Assembly: GCF_000172635.2 (NCBI RefSeq) | Contig: NC_018632.1 | Coordinates: 2,728,001-2,792,000 of the forward strand | Reading direction: 5' to 3' | DNA length: 64,000 nucleotides | Source of the DNA: Alteromonas macleodii ATCC 27126 | GTDB taxonomy: Bacteria > Pseudomonadota > Gammaproteobacteria > Enterobacterales > Alteromonadaceae | Shown: positions 9,368 through 18,482 of the stretch, one piece after another | How positions within the stretch are numbered: the stretch's first letter is position 1 | How the letters are laid out: the number at the start of each line of letters is the position of its first letter | The notes under the pieces: model-generated | Told to the model about the DNA's origin: nothing | Databases searched by the model: none | Seen by the model: the letters and a program-made list of their open reading frames with translations, nothing else | Made by a program: the position numbers and the translations under genes

Positions 9368-9637
9368 TCATCTGTTGATGAAGTACCCTAATGACGAAAG
9401 TACCGTCATCGACTTTTTTAAAGAAGACCATGTCCTATGAACTGGCAATTGAAAGTAATTCTTTCTGATATACTCTGCTGAAGTACCAAAACTAGGTTTT
9501 TCCGCCAGAATAACTAGAGCTTCGTGTAGGGCAACAAGATAGGCTTCAGCTTGAGTTACGCCATGAATATTGGCTGAATAATCGTAAATCCCGGAGATAT
9601 CTTCCTCTGCTTTATTAGAGAGGGTATATTTATTCAT
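9368..9637 (-). CDS. parE: ParE/RelE-family toxin, frameshifted at the C-terminus
   Basis: The first 71 codons match the ParE toxin family (NKYTLSNKAEEDISGIYDYS, then AYLVALHEALVILAEKPSFG). After QLPVHR the reading continues as an atypical tail and stops at 9368. In the neighbouring frame from about 9431 the DNA encodes the expected ParE ending, MVFFKKVDDGTFVIRVLHQQ, which would stop at 9342. Adding one C near 9432-9434 gives HRHMVFF and restores a full-length toxin. A one-base deletion has therefore probably inactivated the toxin, unless it is a sequencing error. ParE toxins normally poison DNA gyrase. The start codon overlaps the end of the antitoxin gene by 4 bp. Confidence 0.8.
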   Translation of the reverse strand: MNKYTLSNKAEEDISGIYDYSANIHGVTQAEAYLVALHEALVILAEKPSFGTSAEYIRKNYFQLPVHRTWSSLKKSMTVLSSLGYFINR

Positions 9638-9864
9638 TCTGAGGCTCGAGTTTTCTTAGCTTGAATAATATCTAAAACATTCTTATCACTTTTCCCACTC
9701 AATTCACCTTCTATGAGAGCTAAGCTAATTGCCTCTCGCTCACTCTGATTGCGACGTACTAAATCGCGAATATAATCACTAGCATTAGCAAATTTGCCAG
9801 TTTTTACTTGTTCATCAATCCACGTACGCATTTCGTCAGGAAGCGACACATTTAAAGTTGCCAT
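9634..9864 (-). CDS. parD: ParD-family antitoxin (ribbon-helix-helix)
   Basis: This 76-residue protein matches ParD/CopG-type antitoxins. The N-terminal ribbon-helix-helix DNA-binding part begins MATLNVSLPDEMRTWIDEQV and continues KFANASDYIRDLVRRNQ. The C-terminal tail would wrap the toxin. ParD normally neutralises ParE and represses its own operon. The gene is intact although the downstream toxin is frameshifted. The 4-bp overlap with the toxin gene is typical of translational coupling in these modules. Confidence 0.9.
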   Translation of the reverse strand: MATLNVSLPDEMRTWIDEQVKTGKFANASDYIRDLVRRNQSEREAISLALIEGELSGKSDKNVLDIIQAKKTRASE

Positions 9865-10218
9865 TGTCTATTTCCGAATGTTCACCACCCTAAATTTATG
9901 GCAAACATTGACAAAGATTGCCAATTAAGTAATGAAAGTTAGGTTTAACCGATAGCTCAGAGCACTTAGTTGAACGACAAATTTAGTGTCACTCGAAACA
10001 GTGCGCTTAGTAAAAATTTGACATTCTGATTCACGAACAAAATACACAATTACAATCGCTTAAGCGGCCGCTTCTGAAAACACAGGTTTTATTTAAAAAT
10101 AATAGCAATAAAAAAGGCGTAAACACAAGCACCCACGGTGCTCAGGTTTACGCCCTTTTGTCTTCTTTGAAACTTCTTAACTGAAGTTAAAAAAGCTTAC
10201 TGGTTCAAGCGGTTTTAA
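9865..10218. other. Intergenic region between parD and fabB
   Basis: This 354-bp stretch has no credible gene. The part next to parD must hold the toxin-antitoxin promoter. The part next to fabB contains the fabB terminator at 10111-10154. Confidence 0.6.
10111..10154 (-). terminator. Rho-independent terminator of fabB
   Basis: A perfect 9-bp stem GGCGTAAAC/GTTTACGCC (10116-10124 and 10146-10154) has a loop of about 21 nt that is itself partly paired (CACC/GGTG). On the minus strand it is followed by a run of six T, 65 bp downstream of the fabB stop. Confidence 0.85.
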
Positions 10219-11433
10219 TTAACCGTTATAACGCTGCATAACAAGCGTTGCGTTAGTGCCGCCGAAACCAAAACTGTTAGACATAATTGTGTTTAACGTT
10301 GCTTCACGTGCTTGAGTAACAATATCTAGCCCTTGTGCCGCGTCGTCTAGCGTGTCGATATTAATTGATGGCGCAATAAAGTTATTCTCCATCATCAACA
10401 AGCTATAGATAGCTTCGTTTACACCCGCTGCACCTAGTGCGTGACCTGTCAGTGACTTAGTTGCACTAATAGGTACGCCCGCTTGGCCAAACACTTCTTG
10501 AATCGCCGCAAGTTCCTTCACGTCACCTACAGGCGTAGATGTGCCGTGGGTATTCAAGTAATCGATAGGCGCATCAATATTTTGCATTGCCATTTTCATA
10601 CAGCGAATTGCGCCTTCACCCGACGGTGCAACCATGTCGAAACCGTCTGATGTAGCGCCGTAACCTACTACTTCGCCGTAGATTTTTGCGCCGCGTGCAA
10701 GCGCGTGCTCAAGTTCTTCAACAACAACCATACCGCCGCCGCCTGAACTTACAAAGCCGTCGCGTGCTGCGTCATAAGTACGTGATGCAACGGCAGGATT
10801 GTCGTTATATTTAGAGCTTAGTGCGCCCATAGCATCGAATTGGCTTGATAGTGACCAGTGTAATTCTTCACCGCCACCAGCGAATACTACGTCTTGCTTA
10901 CCAAGCTGAATAAGCTCTAGCGCATTACCAATACAGTGGGCACTAGTTGCACACGCAGAGGCAATTGAATAGTTCACGCCGCGAATTTTAAACGGTGTCG
11001 CTAAGCAAGCCGATACCGTAGATGCCATACAACGAGGAACCATGTATGGACCAACACGCTTAACGCCTTTTTCGCGAAGAATATCAGCAGAAAGCACTTG
11101 GTTTTCAGAAGACGCGCCACCTGAGCCAGCAATAATACCTGTACGCTCGTTTGAAATGTCGCTTTCTTCTAAACCAGAGTCTGCAATGGCTTGTTGCATC
11201 GCTACGTATGCGTAGCCTGCCGCATCGCCCATAAAGCGCATGGCTTTACGATCAATATGGTCTTTCAAATCGATGTCGATGTTGCCCCAAACTTGGCTGC
11301 GAAGGCCCATTTCGGCGAACTGTTCTGAAAATGTAATTCCAGACTTACCCGCTTTAAGTGAAGCAAGTACGTCTTCTTTATTTACGCCGATGCTTGATAC
11401 GATACCAAGACCGGTGATAACTGCTCTTCTCAT
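10219..11433 (-). CDS. fabB: Beta-ketoacyl-ACP synthase I (FabB)
   Basis: This 404-residue condensing enzyme has the expected length for FabB. It elongates acyl-ACP with malonyl-ACP in type II fatty acid synthesis and is the synthase needed for unsaturated fatty acids. The nucleophilic Cys lies in [16 protein letters not shown], and the two catalytic His in [11 protein letters not shown] and [12 protein letters not shown]. The Gly-rich C-terminal motif is [28 protein letters not shown] at the N-terminus is diagnostic of FabB rather than FabF. It is a single gene with its own terminator. In E. coli FadR activates fabB and FabR represses it. A partial FadR-like half-site (GTGGTC) occurs upstream near 11486 but is too weak to call. 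Confidence 0.95.
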   Translation of the reverse strand: MRRAVITGLGIVSSIGVNKEDVLASLKAGKSGITFSEQFAEMGLRSQVWGNIDIDLKDHIDRKAMRFMGDAAGYAYVAMQQAIADSGLEESDISNERTGIIAGSGGASSENQVLSADILREKGVKRVGPYMVPRCMASTVSACLATPFKIRGVNYSIASACATSAHCIGNALELIQLGKQDVVFAGGGEELHWSLSSQFDAMGALSSKYNDNPAVASRTYDAARDGFVSSGGGGMVVVEELEHALARGAKIYGEVVGYGATSDGFDMVAPSGEGAIRCMKMAMQNIDAPIDYLNTHGTSTPVGDVKELAAIQEVFGQAGVPISATKSLTGHALGAAGVNEAIYSLLMMENNFIAPSINIDTLDDAAQGLDIVTQAREATLNTIMSNSFGFGGTNATLVMQRYNG

Positions 11434-11726
11434 AGTTTACCCTTTGCGTTGTTGCGGCTTATGGTAACGATTTTGAATGGTAAAGTGGTCTGCTCTGCCA
11501 ATTGCCATACTCAAATTTGCCAAGTTTCAGCGTTGCAGTACCTGTTTCAATTCTGGGCTTATGTGTATAAACAGGTAGTTTCCCACTTCCCTTCTTTTTC
11601 GTTTTTGCCGTCTTCGTCTAAGCTTTCTTATTCGGAATAATTCCAATGTAGCACGAATGCACAGGGTCATGACCAGCGTTAATTTATACCTTCACAAAAC
11701 CTTCAAAATAGCTTTAGCGGTTTCTT

Positions 11727-12029
11727 TTATTGACCAAAGTGAGCTCTAAGTTTGTTCTTAAATATTTTACCCGTATCTTCTCTGGGCAGAGAATCGAGTA
11801 TTTGCAACATTTTAGGCCACTTGAACCGCGCCAGTTTGCCATCTAAATACCCGTGTAGCGCATCAATCGACAGCGCGTTGTCGGGTGAGCATTGAACAGC
11901 CACCACCACTTTCTCGCCATACTCAGCATCAGGCACACCGAATACCGCGCAGTCTGCAACCTCAGGCATTTCGATGATGACGCTTTCTATTTCAGCAGGA
12001 AATATATTGGCGCCACCTGAGATGATCAT
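11727..12029 (-). CDS. Acyl-CoA synthetase, C-terminal part (frameshifted from 12026-13339)
   Basis: This 100-residue frame encodes the missing C-terminal domain of the AMP-forming synthetase upstream: MIISGGANIFPAEIESVI, then the A10-type lysine motif EDTGKIFKNKLR. It begins at an ATG whose last bases overlap the TGA of the upstream part (ATGA). Joined in the -1 frame the two parts read DRKKDMIISGGANIFP, exactly the hinge of ANL enzymes. The junction is the heptamer A_AAA_AAG at 12031-12037. The C-terminal domain may be produced by -1 frameshifting or by reinitiation at ATGA, or the gene may be a one-base-deletion mutant. Confidence 0.75.
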   Translation of the reverse strand: MIISGGANIFPAEIESVIIEMPEVADCAVFGVPDAEYGEKVVVAVQCSPDNALSIDALHGYLDGKLARFKWPKMLQILDSLPREDTGKIFKNKLRAHFGQ

Positions 12030-13339
12030 GTCTTTTTTCTATCGCAAATATATAAGTAGCCATCTTCGTCCACATAACCCATATCACCTAATGTCGTGAA
12101 TTCACCAACATGTAAGTCGCTTTGCGTGCCCGTAGTATTGGTATATTTGAATGGCGCGAACATGGAAAGGTGCGCATATATAACGCCAACACCACCTACC
12201 TCGCACTCCTCTTTATCGTCGCTCAATATTTTAATCGCGGCACCGGGAATGGGCTTACCCACAGAATTTGGCTTATCTAATGCTTCTTGAGATGAAATTA
12301 GGGTCATAAAGCCTAATTCACTAGCACCATAAGATTCATAGAAAATTGGACCAAACCAGTTAATCATTGCTTCTTTCACATCGCTTGGCAGTGCGGACCC
12401 GGTTGATAAGGCAAATCGCAAGCTTGAAGTGTCGTATTTGCTTCTTATCGACTCGGGCAGTTTAAGTAGCCTCACCATCATGGTAGGAACAATATAGGCG
12501 TGAGTCAGCTTAAACCGCTCTATGTCTTGTAAAAAGCGTTCGGGGTCGAATTGAGGCTCAATGTATACATCAATATTGCCCGCTGCTAAACAGCAGAGCG
12601 TAAGCGCGTGTGGTGCACTGTGATAAAGCGGTGCCGAGACGAAAAAGCGATCACCTATTGATAGCTGCATTAACGCTTCAGACAGCCCTTTAAATATTAA
12701 ATAAGGGTCTGGCCGCGTTAGGTCTTCATCTCGCTTAATACCTTTGGGTTTTCCGGTGCTGCCAGATGTGTAGGGAAACATGCCCTTAAAGCGTTTTGGC
12801 GGTTCATCGTGGCGCGTTGCGTTTGGGGCAGCTAATAGCGTATCAAGACACTGGTACTGTTCCCCAGTTTTCGCCTCTGATGCTAACAGTGAATTATCTG
12901 TTAAATGATAGCGCTCTAAAATACTTTCCGGCGTTTTAATCGTGTATATCGCAGACAAGGTGGGAACTTGTAATAAGGTTTGGCGGTCATTCTCACCCTT
13001 TAATAAATCGCGATGAGCGAACAGCACTTTAGCGCTGCAGTCGTCTAAAATAGGCAGAAGTTCGGCAACAGGGCTGTGCCAATTAAGCAGAACATAGCGC
13101 GAACCCACATATCGGCATGCCTCAACTATTTCAAATATATCGACATGGTTTCGCATAAAAATAGCTACCACATCGTTATCGCACACACCTTGCTCAGCCA
13201 GTGCACGTGCTATGATACGTGCACGATCATCCATTTCGTCTCTAGTGCGTTTGCAAATGCTTTGACCACATTGGTGAAACACGCCCGCCATACCTTCTCC
13301 CTGAACTATGTTCAATAGACTTAGCGCTAAATTTAACAA
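12026..13339 (-). CDS. Acyl-CoA synthetase (AMP-forming, ANL superfamily), N-terminal part
   Basis: These 437 residues cover the large N-terminal domain of a FadD/CaiC-like AMP-dependent synthetase. Such enzymes activate a carboxylic acid with ATP and load it on coenzyme A. The P-loop-type A3 motif is FPYTSGSTGKPKGIKRDE, the A5 motif is YESYGASELGF, and the A7/A8 region ends GYLYICDRKK. Translation then stops two codons after the conserved Lys-Lys instead of continuing with the expected Asp-Met-Ile-Ile. The missing domain follows in the -1 frame at 11727-12029. The substrate cannot be read from sequence. The gene stands alone, convergent to nothing, and is divergent from the Kelch gene at 13515. 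Confidence 0.8.
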   Translation of the reverse strand: MLNLALSLLNIVQGEGMAGVFHQCGQSICKRTRDEMDDRARIIARALAEQGVCDNDVVAIFMRNHVDIFEIVEACRYVGSRYVLLNWHSPVAELLPILDDCSAKVLFAHRDLLKGENDRQTLLQVPTLSAIYTIKTPESILERYHLTDNSLLASEAKTGEQYQCLDTLLAAPNATRHDEPPKRFKGMFPYTSGSTGKPKGIKRDEDLTRPDPYLIFKGLSEALMQLSIGDRFFVSAPLYHSAPHALTLCCLAAGNIDVYIEPQFDPERFLQDIERFKLTHAYIVPTMMVRLLKLPESIRSKYDTSSLRFALSTGSALPSDVKEAMINWFGPIFYESYGASELGFMTLISSQEALDKPNSVGKPIPGAAIKILSDDKEECEVGGVGVIYAHLSMFAPFKYTNTTGTQSDLHVGEFTTLGDMGYVDEDGYLYICDRKKT

Positions 13340-13514
13340 ATTATTTACAATAACAATTAAATAAACGTATTGTTTTTACTGATAGATTGTTATTTGCAAA
13401 AGCAATAAGAAAAGAAGAGTTTTAAGCAGGTTCAAACTTTTGCGGAAAAACAAAAAGGTGACAGGTAGAATACGCGGCCAAACGTTCGAAATTTAGATAA
13501 AACTGAAGATTGCT

Positions 13515-14789
13515 GTGTTATTAAAAAAGCCAAGAACCATTGCTCTACGCATTTTTCAAAGTACGGTACCCCGACTTTCTTTCGTGGTGGCTGCCTTTAT
13601 CATTGCTTCTGCAGCGACTGTCTCAGTAACAGCTGCGCCTATCGTCCTCCCCGCGCTACCAGAGCCAGTTTCAAACAATGCCGTAGCTTCTGTAACCATA
13701 GACGACACACAATATGTATTTAGTTTTATGGGGCTGGGCAAAGGCAAGACCCATAAAGACGTGCACAACCGTGCTTGGCAACTTGTTATCAACAACAAAG
13801 ATAAACCTTTGCAATGGCAAGCCCTTACCCCAGTTCCATCCAGCCTTGCGCTTAAAGGCCGTTTAGCCTCCATAGCAGTGGGCGTTAATGACAGCATTTA
13901 TATTTTTGGCGGTTACACGGTTGATGAAAATCACAATGAAATTAGTACGCCAGAAGTTTATAAATACGCTCCTGTAACAGGGGAATATAAGCTATTAACG
14001 CCTATGCCCGTGCCTGTTGATGATGCAACTGCTTTAGTTTACCAAGACCGTTACGTGTACTTAATTTCTGGCTGGCACAACGATGGGAACGTAAACCTTG
14101 TGCAGGTTTACGATACGCAAACCGCCCAATGGCAACAGGCGAGCCCTTTTCTTGGCAGTCCGGTATTCGGACAAGCTGGCGGCATCGTTAACAGCACTAT
14201 GGTAATTTGTGACGGCGTATCAGTAACACCTCACAGCGATAAACGCCGCAGCTTCGCGCCAGAAACAGCCTGCTTTAAAGGTGAAATTGACAAGGAAAAT
14301 CCATTCAAAATTGATTGGCGTACGCTTGACCATCCAACGGGTTCTGCGCGCTATCGCATGGCGGCAGCGGGCGATAAGGACACCAGTAAAATCTATTTTG
14401 TTGGCGGCTCGACTAATCCGTACAACTACAATGGCATTGGCTATAACGGCGAGCCTTCAACTGCAGATGACGCCATCTGGATCTTTGATATTGCTGAAGG
14501 CACTTGGGTTATCTCGAAAACAGAAGCTGAAGCACCTACGATGGATCATCGCGGATTAATTAACGTTAACGGTTCTTGGTACACCGTTGGCGGTATGCTT
14601 GGCGCACAGCTCGTGACCAGTAAAGTAATTCCGCACTTTTCAACACTCGCAGAAATGTCTTGTTTATCTAAAAGCCAGGCTAGCTCTGGCGTTTCAAAAC
14701 AAGGATCGGATGGGCAAGCTGTTGAAGTAGTGAAAACCGCCTCCAATTCAAAGTGCCAACACCAAAACAATATAAACGGAGAAAAATAA
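13515..14789 (+). CDS. Exported Kelch-repeat beta-propeller protein
   Basis: This 424-residue protein opens with a GTG and a long hydrophobic signal sequence (about residues 15-40, VVAAFIIASAATVSVTAAP). It then carries Kelch-type blades: SIYIFGGYTVDENH, YVYLISGWHNDG, KIYFVGGSTNPY and SWYTVGGMLGAQ. The layout resembles galactose oxidase-like and NanM-type sugar-binding propellers, so a periplasmic sugar-related role is possible but unproven. The Cys-containing tail (residues 370-424) has no known motif. mnmC starts only 3 bp after the stop, so the two are probably translated from one message despite unrelated functions. Confidence 0.75.
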   Translation: MLLKKPRTIALRIFQSTVPRLSFVVAAFIIASAATVSVTAAPIVLPALPEPVSNNAVASVTIDDTQYVFSFMGLGKGKTHKDVHNRAWQLVINNKDKPLQWQALTPVPSSLALKGRLASIAVGVNDSIYIFGGYTVDENHNEISTPEVYKYAPVTGEYKLLTPMPVPVDDATALVYQDRYVYLISGWHNDGNVNLVQVYDTQTAQWQQASPFLGSPVFGQAGGIVNSTMVICDGVSVTPHSDKRRSFAPETACFKGEIDKENPFKIDWRTLDHPTGSARYRMAAAGDKDTSKIYFVGGSTNPYNYNGIGYNGEPSTADDAIWIFDIAEGTWVISKTEAEAPTMDHRGLINVNGSWYTVGGMLGAQLVTSKVIPHFSTLAEMSCLSKSQASSGVSKQGSDGQAVEVVKTASNSKCQHQNNINGEK

Positions 14790-14792
14790 ACA

Positions 14793-16853
14793 GTGAAATC
14801 TAAGCATGCACAGGTTCATTTTAATGAGAGCGGTACGCCTGTCGCCGACCATTTTGACGACGTTTATTTTTCTAACGACAGCGGAATTGATGAAACCCAA
14901 CACGTTTTTGTTGCAGGCAACGACCTTGCTGAGCGCTGGCAACAGTGGCGCAACCCTACTTTTGTCATCGCTGAAACAGGTTTTGGAACTGGGCTGAACT
15001 TTTTGGTCGCCATGCGTGCCTTTAACGAATTTAGAGCAGCGAACCCTGATCATCCGTTAAAGCGCCTGTATTTTATTACCACGGAAAAGTTTCCACTGCC
15101 TCAACAGGATATGCAGCGTGCGCTAGAAGCTTTTCCTGCTCTTAAAGACGAAGCGCAAGCACTCGCTTCACTTTACCCCATGGGCCTTGAAGGTTGTCAT
15201 CGCCTTCATTTTGATAACCATTCAACCACACTCGACTTGTGGATTGGTGATGTACACGAGCTTTTGCCTCAATGGCATTCTCCTGTAAATGGCCTCATCG
15301 ATGCCTGGTTTTTAGATGGTTTTGCACCAAGCAAAAACCCTGATATGTGGACAGATGCTCTGTTTAGCCAAATGGCTCGCTTGTCGAAAACTGGCACAAC
15401 CTTTGGAACCTTTACCGCCGCAGGCATCGTAAAGCGTGGGCTAGCTGGTGTGGGTTTTACCATTAAAAAACGCAACGGTTTTGGCCGTAAGCGCGACATG
15501 CTGACCGGCGTTTTTAACCAAGACAATGAGAATGTTCAGCATAAACTTCGCCTGCCTGTTGGCCCCTACTATAGGTACGCGAACGACAGTTTAGATAAAA
15601 CAAGTAAAGTCGCGGTAGTAGGCTCCGGCCTTGCAGCAGCTACGGCATGCTTGGCTTTAGTAAAACGCGGCATTAGCACCACTTTGTATTTTGATGGTGA
15701 CACCCTTGCAAGCGGCGCATCTGGCAACCCGCAAGGCGGCTTTTACCCGCAGCTCCATAGCGAAGCAAGTATTGCCAGCCGCATTCAGGCGCACAGTTTT
15801 TTGTATGCTAGACAAGCCTACGACCACACAATTGAACATGCAAAAGCCTGTGGCCTAGCCGACGTTGCCCATGATTTCTGTGGCGTTATTCAACTAAGCT
15901 TTAACGACAAGGTAGCAGAACGCCAAAATAAATTGGCTGCTGCCGACGTATGGCCTGAAGCTTTGATCAAGCCCGTGGACAGCAAAGAAGTGAGCGATAT
16001 AGCTAACCTAGCTCTTCCCTACTCTGGCTTATACATTGGCTTAGGCGGTTGGATTTCTCCTCCACAGCTAGTTACTGCCATGATTAAAGAAGCACTTCAA
16101 AGTGGCAAACTCGAGTTGAAACCCAATCATACCTATGTATCTCATGAGGCAGTTGAGACAACAAAGCAGCAGGTGCAAATTCGTTTTAACTTAGATAGCG
16201 CTGAGAGTGAAGCAGTTATTAGTGCCGATCACCTTATTCTTGCCCTTGGTGCAGGTGCGGTAAACGCTAGCGATTTTAACAGCCTGTCCCTTCGTCCTGT
16301 TCGCGGGCAGGTTGAAGCTATTCCCACCCAAATGCCAATTGAACAGCTTAACACTGTGTTGTGTCACAAAGGCTATATGACACCTGTATTCGAAGGTCGG
16401 CATGCGTTAGGTTCAACCTACGTTAAAAACGACTTAAGTACCGATGTACGAGGCGATGAAACTGAAATGAACCTCGCCACCCACGAACAGGCGCTGGCAA
16501 ACACCGACATCGTGCAAGCATTACAACATGACGGTAAAGCCAGAGCGGCTACGCGTTTAGGTTCGCCCGACCACCAGCCAGTAGTAGGTGCACTGCATGA
16601 TTTTAATGCGCTAAAAAAACACTACGATATGCTTGGTGTGGGCAAGCCGTTAACCAGCGCGCCAGTGTTGCCAACCAGCGTAGTTTCCACGCTTACTTGC
16701 TTAGGGTCACGAGGGTTAACTACAGCGCCTTTAATGGCAGAGATCTTGGTGAGCAGTCTATGTAATGAGCCGCTACCTTTGAGCAACGATTTGCTTAATG
16801 CAGTGAACACAAGCCGCTTTATGACTCGCGAAGCAATTAGAAGTCAGGGTTAA
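14793..16853 (+). CDS. mnmC: Bifunctional tRNA mnm5s2U34 modification enzyme MnmC
   Basis: This 686-residue protein has the normal length of the two-domain MnmC. The N-terminal SAM-dependent methyltransferase domain (about 1-245; FVIAETGFGTGLNFLVAM, then AWFLDGFAPSKNPDMW) makes mnm5s2U from nm5s2U. The C-terminal FAD domain (about 265-686; VAVVGSGLAAATACLALVKRG, ASGNPQGGFYPQLH) removes the carboxymethyl group from cmnm5s2U34 in tRNA. It starts with GTG directly after the Kelch gene. In E. coli mnmC lies beside fabB and yfcL/epmC. Here fabB and mnmC are near each other, and yfcL/epmC are about 21 kb away, which suggests a rearranged ancestral cluster. Confidence 0.95.
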   Translation: MKSKHAQVHFNESGTPVADHFDDVYFSNDSGIDETQHVFVAGNDLAERWQQWRNPTFVIAETGFGTGLNFLVAMRAFNEFRAANPDHPLKRLYFITTEKFPLPQQDMQRALEAFPALKDEAQALASLYPMGLEGCHRLHFDNHSTTLDLWIGDVHELLPQWHSPVNGLIDAWFLDGFAPSKNPDMWTDALFSQMARLSKTGTTFGTFTAAGIVKRGLAGVGFTIKKRNGFGRKRDMLTGVFNQDNENVQHKLRLPVGPYYRYANDSLDKTSKVAVVGSGLAAATACLALVKRGISTTLYFDGDTLASGASGNPQGGFYPQLHSEASIASRIQAHSFLYARQAYDHTIEHAKACGLADVAHDFCGVIQLSFNDKVAERQNKLAAADVWPEALIKPVDSKEVSDIANLALPYSGLYIGLGGWISPPQLVTAMIKEALQSGKLELKPNHTYVSHEAVETTKQQVQIRFNLDSAESEAVISADHLILALGAGAVNASDFNSLSLRPVRGQVEAIPTQMPIEQLNTVLCHKGYMTPVFEGRHALGSTYVKNDLSTDVRGDETEMNLATHEQALANTDIVQALQHDGKARAATRLGSPDHQPVVGALHDFNALKKHYDMLGVGKPLTSAPVLPTSVVSTLTCLGSRGLTTAPLMAEILVSSLCNEPLPLSNDLLNAVNTSRFMTREAIRSQG

Positions 16854-16977
16854 TAAACCAAGAGGCCTTTGTGAAAATTCTCCTGTGCAAGACACAAAAG
16901 ATCGGATGTTTAAAGGTTTTAAAGCGAACATGAAAGGAGTTCGCTTTGAAAAAACAGAGCGCAATGGAAGTAAATGG

Positions 16978-17703
16978 CTAGTTTACGCTAGCCATTTTAT
17001 TTAAATCCATCACGATAAACGCAGGAATGTATACGTTGGCGCTTGCCACCACTTGTTTATTTTCCAGCGACACGATACGGGCGTTTACGCGGACGCCTCT
17101 GTCATCTTCAATGATGGTGCCAGTTACAACATGGTCCATTTCAACCTGTTTAGCGAGTGCAGTACCATCTCGAGTAAGTACGAAATCGCCGACTGGCGTC
17201 ACGGTAATGCCACCTGCAAGCTTAAAGTCGACAACCGCTAACCCAAAGTCTTGCAGCTCGGCTATTAGATACTCTGAGAGCTGATTGCCTAACACGGTGC
17301 TGTCGCTCAACGACTGATTAAGCCTCACAAAACTCGCCACACCCACCATATCTTGCTGCGTAAGACGGGTTGCATTGTCCATTAACTCCATCGCAAGTTG
17401 CGAGGCGTAATCATTTAAGCGCTTATGCGTTTGTGAAGGTGAATAGCCATGGTGTAGTGGGTCTTTATAGCCGGGTTCAACTTCCACGTGCTGTTGATAT
17501 TGTCTATCGCGAGAATCTGGTGTGTACTCCAGCCCTGAACGGCTTGGTACAGGTACTGGCTCGGCGTGATGAGTAATTTCACCGTCTTCCCCTAACCAGA
17601 ACGAGCCCATAGACTCCGTGCTAGTGCACCCTGTCATACAAACACTCAGCATTACGCCAACGGCTACCCAACTGCTTGGCAAAAGCTTCTTTGTAAACAC
17701 CAT
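16978..17703 (-). CDS. FlgO-family outer membrane lipoprotein (third of a tandem trio)
   Basis: This 241-residue protein has a lipoprotein signal (VGVMLSVCMTGC, lipobox MTGC at about residues 23-26) and a FlgO-type C-terminal domain (about 85-235). Family traits are QDMVGVASFVRLNQSLSDS, LGNQLSEYLIAELQDFGLAVVDFK, DFVLTRDG, and VVTGTIIEDDRGVRVNARIVS. In Vibrio, FlgO is an outer-membrane protein needed for flagellar stability and motility. Two paralogues lie directly upstream (17714-18478 and 18483-19148) with gaps of 10 and 4 bp, so they form one operon. No flagellar structural genes are visible nearby. An AGGAG ribosome site precedes the ATG. Confidence 0.8.
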   Translation of the reverse strand: MVFTKKLLPSSWVAVGVMLSVCMTGCTSTESMGSFWLGEDGEITHHAEPVPVPSRSGLEYTPDSRDRQYQQHVEVEPGYKDPLHHGYSPSQTHKRLNDYASQLAMELMDNATRLTQQDMVGVASFVRLNQSLSDSTVLGNQLSEYLIAELQDFGLAVVDFKLAGGITVTPVGDFVLTRDGTALAKQVEMDHVVTGTIIEDDRGVRVNARIVSLENKQVVASANVYIPAFIVMDLNKMASVN

Positions 17704-17713
17704 ACTGAAACTC

Positions 17714-18478
17714 CTAGCCGCGACTTAGCTTAACGCCATCGCGCATACCGTTTTGCTGGCTACCGTCACTTGGAATAAGTGCATCTACTACGTAGAACGG
17801 CACTAACATTTGCGCAGTTGCCACAACTGCGCGCGACTCCATGCCCAAAATACGAGCGTTAACTAACACGCCACCTTGGTGCTTTGTCATCGTTCCCGTT
17901 AACACGTATTCAATAGGAAGGCTGCTGCTCAATTCCAGATAGTCTCGGCTTAATACAAAATCGCCATCGTCAGTAATACGAATATATTCAGTGGCTTTGA
18001 AGTCGATAACCGGCACGCGGAATTTATGCAGTTCGTGAACAAAAGATTCCGCCATCTGACGACCAAGCAAATCTGTTTTCTGCAAGTCAGTATCTAGTAG
18101 TGCGAAATGGGTTACACCAATAGGTGTCTTGTTATTCACATATTCCATATTGGCAATTAAGTCTTGCGCCATGTTCTTCACATAGTCGCCAATATGCTTG
18201 GTTAGAGGTCGACCCTTATACGCGCCCTGTACGCTCGAATACAAAGGAGGTTGACCGATAGCGCCGTACGCGTCCATACCCTGAGACTGGGTATCACTGG
18301 TATTTTCAACTGGCTTTGAGGGAGCGCGGTCGGCGGCAGTAATATCAATCACGTTCATGGCCGGGCGCTGAGGCGCTTGTTCGGCTACCTCTTCTTCCCC
18401 CATCATCATAGAGCACCCGCTGACGCTTAGCAGTGAAGCACAAAGCGAAAGCGCCGCGTATTGATTTCGTCTTTTCAT
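17714..18478 (-). CDS. FlgO-family outer membrane lipoprotein (second of a tandem trio)
   Basis: This 254-residue protein has a lipoprotein signal (LCASLLSVSGCSMM, lipobox SVSGC), a low-complexity linker (about 28-85) and the same FlgO domain as its neighbours. The shared core includes PIGVTHFALLDTDLQ, LLGRQMAESFVHELHKFRVPVIDFK, DFVLSRDYLELSS and YVLTGTMTKHQGGVLVNARILG. Conserved order and spacing of these motifs across the three proteins point to tandem duplication, while low identity suggests old divergence. It lies between the two paralogues and is probably co-transcribed with them. GAGGTAACC serves as its ribosome site. Confidence 0.8.
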   Translation of the reverse strand: MKRRNQYAALSLCASLLSVSGCSMMMGEEEVAEQAPQRPAMNVIDITAADRAPSKPVENTSDTQSQGMDAYGAIGQPPLYSSVQGAYKGRPLTKHIGDYVKNMAQDLIANMEYVNNKTPIGVTHFALLDTDLQKTDLLGRQMAESFVHELHKFRVPVIDFKATEYIRITDDGDFVLSRDYLELSSSLPIEYVLTGTMTKHQGGVLVNARILGMESRAVVATAQMLVPFYVVDALIPSDGSQQNGMRDGVKLSRG

Positions 18479-18482
18479 GGGG

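Noticed and set aside
11484..11500. FadR-like sequence upstream of fabB
   Set aside because: Only one half-site (GTGGTC) is present; the right half is missing.
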